A stretch of 64,000 nt of DNA, from NCBI GenBank assembly GCA_963710535.1, contig CAVQAW010000004.1, forward strand, positions 270,992 through 334,991, given 5' to 3'. Positions 55,921-64,000 of the stretch are shown here, one piece after another (position 1 is the stretch's first letter; each line of letters starts with the position of its first letter). A program made the position numbers and the translations under genes. The notes below the pieces were generated by a model. The model saw nothing but the letters and a program-made list of their open reading frames with translations, had not been told where the DNA came from and did not search any database. The DNA is from Pelagihabitans sp963710535. GTDB lineage: Bacteria; Bacteroidota; Bacteroidia; Flavobacteriales; Flavobacteriaceae.

Positions 55921-57097
55921 TTATTCTTCTTTTCTGAGCTTTGTAGGTTTGACTTTTTTTCGTTTGCCATTAGCCTCGCTAACTTTTTCCTTAATCTTTG
56001 CCACCTTTTTCTTCAATGATATTTTTTGCTTTAATGTGGAAAAGCTATAATTATATTTAAAGAAAATATACCCCAAAAACAGCACTACCGAAACCAACAT
56101 GATCACCATGCCCAGATTCTTTGCCGTACTGCCGAGTACAATAAAGAGCATCACAAAAAGCAGATTAAAACAACCAATAATAAAGCTGGCCTGCTTATGG
56201 GTCAGCCCCCAATAGTCGATCAAAACATGATGCGTATGGTTTCTGTCCGGAGAAAATGGCGCCTTGTTTTTTGCAATGCGTATGGTGAATACCCTTGCGG
56301 TATCAAATAAGGGCACAATGAGGATGCTAATGGCAATCAAGGGGGCATTTTCCAATAAAAAGGGCAGCTCCGTGTAGGCATGGGGCCGTAAGGCCAAGAA
56401 TTTAAGCGTGAGGATCACCGATGACAAAACCCACAATCAACGAGCCCGTATCTCCCATGAATATTTTTTTATCGGAAGACAGGTTAAAGCCCAAAAAGGC
56501 CATTAGGCTCGCATTGAGCGAAATGCTCAACAAAGCGAAAAAATATTCTGCAGTAAGATAAAAGATAGTGGTATAAATGACCATGATCACAATGCCCACC
56601 ACAGAGGCCAAGCCATCGATGCCGTCAATCAAATTATAGGAATTGATGATGGTAAGCATCATAAATCCCGCAATGATCAGATACAAATAATAGGGGATTT
56701 CATTGATGTTCAAAAAGCCATTCAATGAAAATATGGTAAAACTGGGATTGGCCAGAATAAAAGAAACGGCAAGGGCTTGGGCCAATAATTTTGCCCCTGG
56801 GGAAATGACTACCAAATCATCTTTTAACCCCACAATGAACATGATCGTTAAACCTGGTATGATATATATGATTTCATCAAAGACATCTCGTTCCTTGATG
56901 AAAAACATTGCGAAAATCAAGGTATAAAAGAAGGCTATTCCCCCCAAAGTCGGCGTTCTTGAGGTATGGGAACTGCGCTTATTCGGATCGGACATCAACC
57001 GTTTGTGCTCTACTACCTTAATCACCTTAGGGATCGTAAGATAAGTGAGCAGAAAAGACCCTATAAAAATTAGTATGGCTGTTTCGAGGAAAAACAA
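55921..57097 (-). pseudogene. WecA/MraY-like UDP-sugar:undecaprenyl-phosphate transferase, frameshifted
   Basis: A polyprenyl-phosphate GlcNAc-1-P transferase that would start glycan assembly. The first frame (57097 to 56402) has the MraY/WecA motifs NLIDGIDGLA and MGDTGSL. The second (to 55921) carries the rest, RNHTHHVLID included. Removal of one C at 56418-56419 joins them as GFVIVILTLKF. Either a sequencing error or a disrupted gene. The C-terminal Lys-rich tail is normal. Confidence 0.82.
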
Positions 57098-57193
57098 TTT
57101 ATGCTAGTTTAGGTTGGTAAAGTAATGGTTCTTCATAATAACCAAAAACAAAAACCTCTTTATATCTGTAAAGTTATGAAAACTAGGCGAAGT

Positions 57194-58229
57194 TCAGACT
57201 TTAAGTGGGGTCCAAAACAAGTCTTCCAACCAACCCTCAATAGAATACTTATGATAAAGCTCCCTTTCCAATTCAACATAGGGGGAATCAAAAAAATCCG
57301 GGTCAATTTCAATGTCTTCACGATCAATGCAACAAATATTATTTGGATGATAAAAATCGTATTCCTTGATATGCGAATTGGTGGTTATCATTTTCTTACG
57401 AGCACCGATCATTTCGATTGTGCGCATGGTCAACCCCTGTTGGCTTGGATGTTGAATGTCAAGTATCACTTTACTTGAACTTAGTTTTTCCATCAATTTG
57501 TCCTTCGGCAAGGGAAGAAATTTGAAGTCCTGCTGTTTGGCCTTTCTAAAAGACCTATTTACTGCTTTATGCCAATAGAAAAGAACTTTGCTCTGAAAAA
57601 ACATATAGAACTCGATTTTCTTTCCCAATTTTTCGCCTGCTTTTCTCAGCGCCATAAGCAACTCATAGCGATCACTGTGAACCGTGCCCACAAAAAACAA
57701 ATCTATTACCAATTTTTGGGGAATATTTTCCACATCCCTATAACTATCTATAAAAAACAAGGGCCTAAAATGGAGTCCATAGCCTTCATTGGCACAATCT
57801 CCCTTATCAAAGGAAAACTTCCGGTCAAAAAACGGCAAAATATCAATGGTGTATTTTTTGTTCCTCAAAGAATCCCACATATACATGATGAAAATGGCCT
57901 TGGGTTGGCTTTTTTTAAGCAACTCGAGATTTTTCCGTGATATGGCTTCCGGATTTAGGAAAACCACAAAATCATAGTGATGGTCGGCCAACATTTTTGA
58001 TGATATCCGTATAGTAGGTTTCAATTTTACGCCTTAGAAGCGATTTATTGACCCTGATAATGGCCTTGGTCCAAAAATCGTTGCCCGGCCTTTCGTCAAA
58101 ATAGTCGACACTAGCACCCATTTCCCTCATTTTGGAAGCGACTTCCAGGCCATATCCAAAGAAATGGGGTGAAAACAGTAGAATATTTTTTTCTTTCAAT
58201 TTATTTTTATACTCCATAGAACCTACCAT
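57194..58229 (-). pseudogene. Glycosyltransferase (CgeB-like), frameshifted
   Basis: A GT-B-type protein of about 345 residues when repaired. The first frame ends after TDIIKNV, the second resumes at ADHHYDFVVFLNPEAIS. One extra base in GTTGGCC (57988-57989) explains this. The C-terminal MRTIEMIGARKKMITTNSHIKEY resembles the CgeB/GT4-like spore/EPS transferases. It overlaps the AlgX-like gene by a few bases. Confidence 0.7.
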
Positions 58230-59337
58230 ATCCGTTCTCCCATTTCCCTTTCAACATAACAGTCTATTATCGATGTCAGGTTTCAATTTTTCCACAAATT
58301 CTTCTTGATGACCCCATATATAATAAACTTCATAAAAGTGTAATGAAAAAAATTGGATAAGGCTATTGGTAAAAGAATCCCTGATATATTAGTACTCTTA
58401 ATTTGTTACCGCATATTTCATTTTTGGTAATCACAGTAAGTTTTGGGAACCCATCGATAGGTAAATATTCAATTTGGTTTTTGTCTTCTTTTAGCTCGAA
58501 TCTTGGATTTTTTTCTATAAAAAACCCTTTGTTGCGTACCCCAAGCATTTGAATCAACTCACCTTGGTTATACTCACTCCAGGTAATATTGAAGTCAGAT
58601 TCTTTTTTTGGTTCCATGCCAAGTTCACTCTTGTTTTGCTCAAAAAAACTTTGATAGGCCAAGAAAGCACCATAATCATTCCAGTGCGAATCGAATTTAT
58701 GGTACAATAAGCTATTTGATTTATGTTTCAAGTAAAACCGGTCGAACGTCAAGAAGAGCTACTTTAGAATTGACATTTTTAAGATGTCTTATGATTTGAT
58801 CAACGCGAGAAAGCGTGTCCTTGATCTGGATTTTCATATTCCATGGTAAATATTCGTCATAGATGCTATGCTTGTTTGGCCAAAAGGCGATGAAGTATTT
58901 ACGCCCAGCGGTGTTATATTTTACTCTATTATCCTCCCATTGCTTTGTTATTGCATTTAGTTGGTCAGCAGACAAAAGTGAGGTATGGCTATAACTTCGA
59001 TACATTCTTACCATCCATTCTATTATAAAACAACCACTTATCTTTTCCAAACATTACCTTTATCAGGGTGCATCGATGCCCTGAATATTTTGGTGCGAAA
59101 CGAGCTGCCCCAGTCCACCAAATTATTGCGTAGTCCAAAATTATCATCATAATACAATTCAAAATCCCTAGCGAACTTTGTAGTAAACGAAAACTCGGGC
59201 TTTTTGGCCAATTCACGTTTTTCCAAACTTTCTAAAGGTTTGGTAAATTGAACTTCATTTTGAATAGTAGGCAGCAACAGAATTAGGATAAAAGCTATCA
59301 CAAAAATACCTTTTACGGAAATTGTGAATTCGGTCAA
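58223..59337 (-). pseudogene. AlgX/DHHW-like polysaccharide O-acetylation protein, multiply frameshifted
   Basis: An N-terminal signal anchor (ISVKGIFVIAFILILLLP) and the pieces FGKDKWLFY, DVRPVLLE, FDSHWNDYGAF and, in another frame, RDSFTNSLIQF spell an AlgX/AlgJ-like SGNH acetyltransferase (DHHW family). The parts join only after removing single extra bases near 59060, 59005, 58727, 58382 and 58272. The neighbouring MBOAT is its normal partner. Confidence 0.78.
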
Positions 59338-59432
59338 TGTTGAAATAGCAAAAACAAAAACACCGTACTCATAAAAAACTGCAATTAAATAGGGATAATT
59401 TGTAAACTGATTTGTTTCTAATCAATTCCATT

Positions 59433-59958
59433 TCATCTGGAACCATCAACAGAAATAAAATATGGGTCATAGATGACTTTCCGTTTCCGATGTCGGTTAT
59501 TCCCACTAAAATCCGAAGAATCATTTGAAATGTATACTTATTTGGCGCAAACATTTGGTTAAATTCCTGGGCGTCAAAAACATAATCATCCGATTCCTTT
59601 CATAAATTTTATTTCGCTTATCGCTATGGCTACCTTGTTCCATATTTTCTCCAATATCTAACCGCAACCGAAACAAATCCTCCATTTTGGGTAATTCGAA
59701 AACTATTTCTTGAAAACTCAGGATCACCTTTTATTTGCCCTTACCGAGTTCACTATTTTGAATTTGGTTCTCATCCTCTGTCCAATAAAAAAGTTGAAAG
59801 GTGTCATCTTTTGGGACTTTGGCTTTTATAACAACGGTCATATTTTCAATCACCCGATTATCAAAATTCTTTAAAAAATGGGCAATCGCCAAGAACATCA
59901 AAATACCAATCGGTACTAATATCAATTCTTTCTTTATGTTGTTGAATGGATTCATCAA
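59433..59958 (-). pseudogene. Unknown membrane-anchored EPS protein, frameshifted
   Basis: The N-terminus has a membrane helix (LILVPIGILMFLAIAHF). The later pieces NSELG, QIKGDPEF, QEIVFELPKME, LRLDIGEN and DPYFISVDGSR lie in different frames. At least four indels (near 59737, 59718, 59598 and 59514) must be fixed to give about 175 residues. It lies between the MBOAT and AlgX-like genes. I know no family name. Confidence 0.5.
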
Positions 59959-61373
59959 AACCTATAATAGATGAAAGGATTATAACTGGATTGGGCCAGC
60001 TCTATGATCGAAAGCACCAACAAGGCCATATAGAAAAAATATATGCCCGTTCGGTAGAATGTTGCCATTTTTCCGTTTTTTGCCCTCACGATGCGTTCGT
60101 TCAGCTTCTGACGTATCGGCATCGAAAAGAGAATGGCCAATATCATCATACAAATGGTATAGGGGTTGACATAAATCAGAGCGGTAGTATCCTCTCCCCC
60201 AGTAAGGCCTATCATATTTTTTAAATATACAAAAGCATCGATCATCGTTTCTGCCCTAAAAAAGACCCACCCGATGACAACGACCAACAATACATACAAA
60301 TGCTGTAAAAATAGCGGCCATTTTATGGTGTTGAATAGCTTGCTCCGTTCCAAAATTAAAAAGCTCCCATGGAATAAGCCCCAAAATATGAAGTTCCAAC
60401 TCGCGCCATGCCAAAGGCCAGTCACAAAGAAAACAAAGATCAAGTTGATGTAGGTCCTGACCAGTCCTTTTCTATTTCCCCCCAACGGGATGTAAAGATA
60501 ATCCCTAAACCAAGTGGATAACGATATGTGCCACCTTCTCCAAAATTCCTGGATTGATTTTGAAATATAGGGATAGTTAAAGTTCTCCTTAAAATTAAAT
60601 CCCAACATTTTTCCCAGTCCAATGGCCATATCGGAATAGCCTGAAAAATCAAAGTAAATCTGTATGGTATAACTTAAAATGCCAATCCATGCCGTAAGTG
60701 TGGAAATCTCGGCAACACCGACTGAAAACACCTGGTCGGCAATCAGCGCTGCACTATTCGCGATGATGACTTTTTTGGCCAACCCTCTAACAAATCGGAT
60801 GACCCCTTCCGTAAACAATGCGATGTCAATGTTGCGCTTCTCGATCTCAAGGGCAATGTCGTGATACCTCACAATAGGACCTGCTATCAATTGTGGGAAA
60901 AAGGATATATATAAACCCAAATGAAAAAGATTGAGCTGTACCGTGGTGTCTTTTCGGAATACATCTACCAAATAGGAAATCCCTTGAAAAGTAAAAAAGG
61001 ATATCCCGATGGGCAAAAGGATGTTTTGATGGTCATAATCAAGATAAAGACCCATTTCCTGTAAGGTTGCTACAATAAAATTGGCGTATTTATAGTAGAA
61101 CAATAGCCCTAGATTGATGGTGATCGCGATGCCCAGAATAATTTTGGCCAGCTTGCGGTTCCTGTCCAGAAAATGGGCAATGCCAATGCCCGTAACATAG
61201 TTAACGCTGATGGAAAACAACATGAGCACGACCAGCATGCCTTCTCCCCAAGCATAGAAGACCAAACTGGCCAGTAGAAGGAAAAAATTCCGGTATTGTT
61301 GCTTTAATAAAAAATTGATTATTAAAACAAGGGGAAGAAAAATAAATAGAAATACCGTTGAGCTAAATACCAT
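59955..61373 (-). CDS. MBOAT family O-acyltransferase (AlgI-like)
   Basis: A 472-residue multi-pass membrane protein. The MBOAT His motif is in LWHGASWNFIFWGLFHG (about residue 322). RWHISLSTWFRDYLYIPLGG is the AlgI signature. It passes acetyl groups to a periplasmic SGNH partner for O-acetylation of polysaccharide. It overlaps the unknown EPS gene by 4 bp. Confidence 0.93.
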   Translation of the reverse strand: MVFSSTVFLFIFLPLVLIINFLLKQQYRNFFLLLASLVFYAWGEGMLVVLMLFSISVNYVTGIGIAHFLDRNRKLAKIILGIAITINLGLLFYYKYANFIVATLQEMGLYLDYDHQNILLPIGISFFTFQGISYLVDVFRKDTTVQLNLFHLGLYISFFPQLIAGPIVRYHDIALEIEKRNIDIALFTEGVIRFVRGLAKKVIIANSAALIADQVFSVGVAEISTLTAWIGILSYTIQIYFDFSGYSDMAIGLGKMLGFNFKENFNYPYISKSIQEFWRRWHISLSTWFRDYLYIPLGGNRKGLVRTYINLIFVFFVTGLWHGASWNFIFWGLFHGSFLILERSKLFNTIKWPLFLQHLYVLLVVVIGWVFFRAETMIDAFVYLKNMIGLTGGEDTTALIYVNPYTICMMILAILFSMPIRQKLNERIVRAKNGKMATFYRTGIYFFYMALLVLSIIELAQSSYNPFIYYRF

Positions 61374-61398
61374 TATTGGTGATCATGCTAGTTTATCC

Positions 61399-62106
61399 TT
61401 AGTTCTTGTGCCACTTCCTTTTGCAAAGGTTGATCAACAGCTGCCATCGAATCTTTAGTTTGGTATATATTGAGTTATTGCTGGCATGACCGGCAGTGGA
61501 GGCCGTATTCCCATGCCTTCGATAGTAAATCAGTGGTTCATCGATGTAATAGGTCGGTCCCATGGTCTCCGCGATCAAACCAATCCATATATCATGCATG
61601 GCCAGGTTTTTGGGAAAAGGCAACGCCTTGGTCAAAACCGACTTATGAAAGGCCAAGGTAGCGCCCAAAAACTTTACTTTGATAAGATTTGAAAGAATTC
61701 CCGTCTTTTTTCCCGAATCCTTAAAGAACAGTTCGGTCTTTTGAATATCGTCTCCGTGGAACATCGCTGCATTAGAAAATACTAAAAGGTATTTTTTTAA
61801 ATATTTTAAAGACTTTTCTACCTTGTCATCGAACCAAACGTCATCTTGGTCAGAAAGAAATATGACATCCCCAGTTGCTTGTTTTAGGGCATTCTCGAAA
61901 TTGAATATCAAATTTTTATGTGGGGAATGAAACAGTTTAATGCGCTTATCCTGAATGGTCTCGATCAACTCAAGGGTCCCGTCGGTAGAGCCATCATCCG
62001 AAATGATCAATTCATCATGGATCGATAATTGTTTTAGGATAGAAAACAGCTGTTCCTTTAAAAATGGGGCCCCATTATAGGTGGCCATACACACTGAAAT
62101 CTTCAT
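61399..62106 (-). CDS. Glycosyltransferase family 2
   Basis: A 235-residue GT-A enzyme. N-terminus ISVCMATYNGAPFLKEQL, then ISDDGSTDGTLE, and the DxD-type LSDQDDVWF. It lies 25 bp before MBOAT and is intact. It adds a sugar to the surface polysaccharide. The donor is unknown. Confidence 0.92.
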   Translation of the reverse strand: MKISVCMATYNGAPFLKEQLFSILKQLSIHDELIISDDGSTDGTLELIETIQDKRIKLFHSPHKNLIFNFENALKQATGDVIFLSDQDDVWFDDKVEKSLKYLKKYLLVFSNAAMFHGDDIQKTELFFKDSGKKTGILSNLIKVKFLGATLAFHKSVLTKALPFPKNLAMHDIWIGLIAETMGPTYYIDEPLIYYRRHGNTASTAGHASNNSIYTKLKIRWQLLINLCKRKWHKN

Positions 62107-62157
62107 ACCTGCCTATGGCTTATTTGGTTGCAAACTTACTATAAATAGCCAAGCCTG

Positions 62158-63015
62158 CTATAATCTTGTGTTGCTTCGGAACAAAAAAGCGCTAAAATAT
62201 GTTCTTAGGAAACCCACATTACCATATCTGATCGTCAATCGCAAAGCGCGAAGCAAAACAAATGAATTGTACTGAATCCAATCCCATAGCGCCTTCCTTT
62301 TCAATGTTTCTGGCGCCCTCACAATAATACCGAAAACGTTTCGCTTGAGTTGGCAAAGAAATTTCATCATCGGAAAAATCTTGTTCACAGATAATATCGA
62401 TGACATAAAATGTTTTGTAGACTTTCCGAAAACGCTCGATGAATTGAAAATCACTGAAATCCAACTTCACCTTTTCATTGTACCCCCCAACTTCATGAAA
62501 TGCCTCTAATTTGACCAACATACCACTATTTACAGGCGCAAGTTTGTTCAATGAATGTATCCCTGCTCGCTATGGTTTTCAAATAGAACCCCCTTTTAAA
62601 TCGGTAGGAACAAGGTGAGAAAATTTTGCCGTTTTGAAGTTTTAAAACAGGGACGAACAAGCTTAATTCCAGGATGTCGGGCTATCTCACTTTGATACGC
62701 TTCCAATAGGTCTGGGGGCAGGGTGGTATCTTGGTCAAGTAGTAAAATCCATTCCTTCCGCAATGCCGTGGCGTGGGCAGCAGCCACATTATAGGCTTTG
62801 CTTACCCCGGAATTTTCTGGATCATGAAAATAGGTTATCCGTAACCCAGGAGGTTCGATGGGCTGTTGTGGTGTTGGTGAATTATCGTAAACGATAAGGT
62901 CAAGTGTGGTTCCTTTCCGACGCATTCCCTCCACCGATTGGAACGATTCAGAGGTTTCCAGTTTGGTATTGTACACTACGATAACTACGGCGAGGGAATC
63001 GATAAAATTGGTCAT
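62158..63015 (-). pseudogene. Glycosyltransferase family 2 (rhamnosyltransferase-like), frameshifted
   Basis: The first frame has AVVIVVYNTKL, IVYDNSPTPQ and LLLDQDTTLP. Further pieces NSGMLVKLEAFHEVGG and RALRLTIRYGNVGF lie in other frames. Extra bases near 62651, 62567 and 62295 separate them. When repaired it is about 280 residues, like family-2 rhamnosyltransferases (WsaF/RfbN style). Confidence 0.75.
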
Positions 63016-63018
63016 AAC

Positions 63019-64000
63019 TTACTTGTACATCCCTTTTTGCTTCAATTCGGCGATAGACTTGCCATAATTGTCTTCCTTAATTTCTTGGGTGTTCACCCAA
63101 TTGGTAAATCGCTTGATGCCTTCTTCAAAATCGATTTTAGGAGAAAATCCCAATTTGGTGTTTATTTTTCTTAGATCGGCATAATTATGCCTAATGTCCC
63201 CAAGCCGATAATTCCCGGTGATGGTCAGCGAGGTTTCCAAGCCATAATTTTGAACCAGCGTTTTTGCCACGGTAACCACATCGGTGGGCACCCCTGTACC
63301 TACGTTGAATGTCTCCCCATTGGCCTCCTTTTTTTCGAGACCCAGCACGGTGGCATCGACTACATCATCTATATACACAAAGTCTCTCGTTTCCTTTCCA
63401 TCTTCAAAAATATTGATGCCGTTCCCATTTTTGATTTGGGTGGAAAAAATGGAGAGGATACCGGTATAGGGGTTAGACAGGGATTGTCCCGGGCCATAGA
63501 CATTTTGGTAACGAAATGCCACGGGGGCGATACCTACGGTGGGACAAACGGTCATCACCATTTGCTCTTGGTTCTGCTTGGTGATTCCATAGACTGAAGA
63601 AGGGTGAATTTTAGAATCTTCATCCGTCGCTACCAATTTCAAGACAGAACTGCCCGGATACTTGACCTCGAAATCCTTGCTGTCCATATCCTTGCCAAGT
63701 CGATGTTCCGGATACACATGCCCCAATTCCTTGCTCCAATATTTTCCTTCTCCATAAATGGAACGCGAAGATGCCACGATAACCTTCTTGACTTTGTTGG
63801 GTTCATTGACCAACAGATCCAACATCATCGCGGTTCCCTGTATGTTGACAAGTACGTATTTATTTATTTCATACATCGATTGTCCCGTGCCGGTTTCAGC
63901 GGCATAGTGTACAATGGCATCTTGATTTGCTATGGCCTTTCTCCAATCCTCAATATTGGTGACATCTCCTTTGATAAAAGTCACTTTACCCTTTATCGAT
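63019..64000 (-). CDS. NAD-dependent epimerase/dehydratase (5' end outside window)
   Basis: An extended SDR sugar epimerase (dTDP-/UDP-sugar). Seen: VHYAAETGTGQSMYE, ASSRSIYGEG, and YGITKQNQE with catalytic Tyr/Lys. The frame is open to the window edge. The N-terminal GxxGxxG is outside. Lies 3 bp before the GT2 pseudogene. Typical of O-antigen or EPS sugar synthesis. Confidence 0.85.
   Translation of the reverse strand, partial: SIKGKVTFIKGDVTNIEDWRKAIANQDAIVHYAAETGTGQSMYEINKYVLVNIQGTAMMLDLLVNEPNKVKKVIVASSRSIYGEGKYWSKELGHVYPEHRLGKDMDSKDFEVKYPGSSVLKLVATDEDSKIHPSSVYGITKQNQEQMVMTVCPTVGIAPVAFRYQNVYGPGQSLSNPYTGILSIFSTQIKNGNGINIFEDGKETRDFVYIDDVVDATVLGLEKKEANGETFNVGTGVPTDVVTVAKTLVQNYGLETSLTITGNYRLGDIRHNYADLRKINTKLGFSPKIDFEEGIKRFTNWVNTQEIKEDNYGKSIAELKQKGMYK

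Overview
The window looks like chromosomal DNA of a gliding marine Flavobacteriaceae bacterium (Bacteroidota), close in style to Maribacter, Zobellia or Muricauda. The signs are gliding and type IX secretion genes (gldH, sprE/porW), flavobacterial families (DUF4292, DUF4254, DUF5687, DUF6427, DUF6341, SPOR with a CCDC81-type HU domain), an ATP synthase cluster without atpD and atpC, type-B succinate dehydrogenase, and promoters of the Bacteroidota type (TTG, about 20 bp, then TAnnTTTG) in place of sigma-70 boxes. I saw no rRNA, tRNA, CRISPR array, phage gene or transposase.

Layout. Positions 1-7000 hold the thiL 3' end, a small zinc-ribbon gene, brnQ, a proline peptidase and a large secreted BNR/VPS10 propeller protein. 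7390-10817 is the sdhCAB operon, followed by an orphan vsr, a PLP aminotransferase, a serine hydrolase and an acetyltransferase. 14471-21453 (minus strand) holds a 35-residue gene, scoAB, the ricT-gldH-PBP1A operon and trhO. 22005-30713 holds recA, a lipoprotein, an ECF sigma factor with an anti-sigma/beta-barrel partner, plsC, trpS, dprA, a SPOR protein and a thioesterase. 30719-36872 (minus) is an envelope block: aldo/keto reductase, EnvC-like protein, DUF4292, TPR, dut and a flippase. 37049-45881 (minus) is one long operon: sprE, bactofilin, atpZ, an AtpI-like gene and atpBEFHAG. 46343-53472 holds an ABC exporter, a PaaE-like reductase, a TetR regulator, glycosyltransferase 9 and small conserved genes. 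53525-64000 is purD followed by a surface-polysaccharide cluster: UDP-xylose synthase, WecA-type initiating transferase, glycosyltransferases, AlgX/AlgI-type O-acetylation and a sugar epimerase cut by the window edge.

Two things stand out. First, four intergenic elements of 140-144 bp begin and end with imperfect inverted ends (ACCGACC-N4-GGTC type). Each lies just 3' of a gene: VPS10, trpS, the ABC ATPase and paaE. They form an apparently uncharacterised MITE-like or paired-operator family. Second, several genes (pepP, wecA, two glycosyltransferases, the AlgX-like gene and an unknown EPS gene) are broken by single-base indels. Nearly all are one extra base, concentrated at 56-63 kb. They point either to uncorrected sequencing errors or to decay of the polysaccharide locus.
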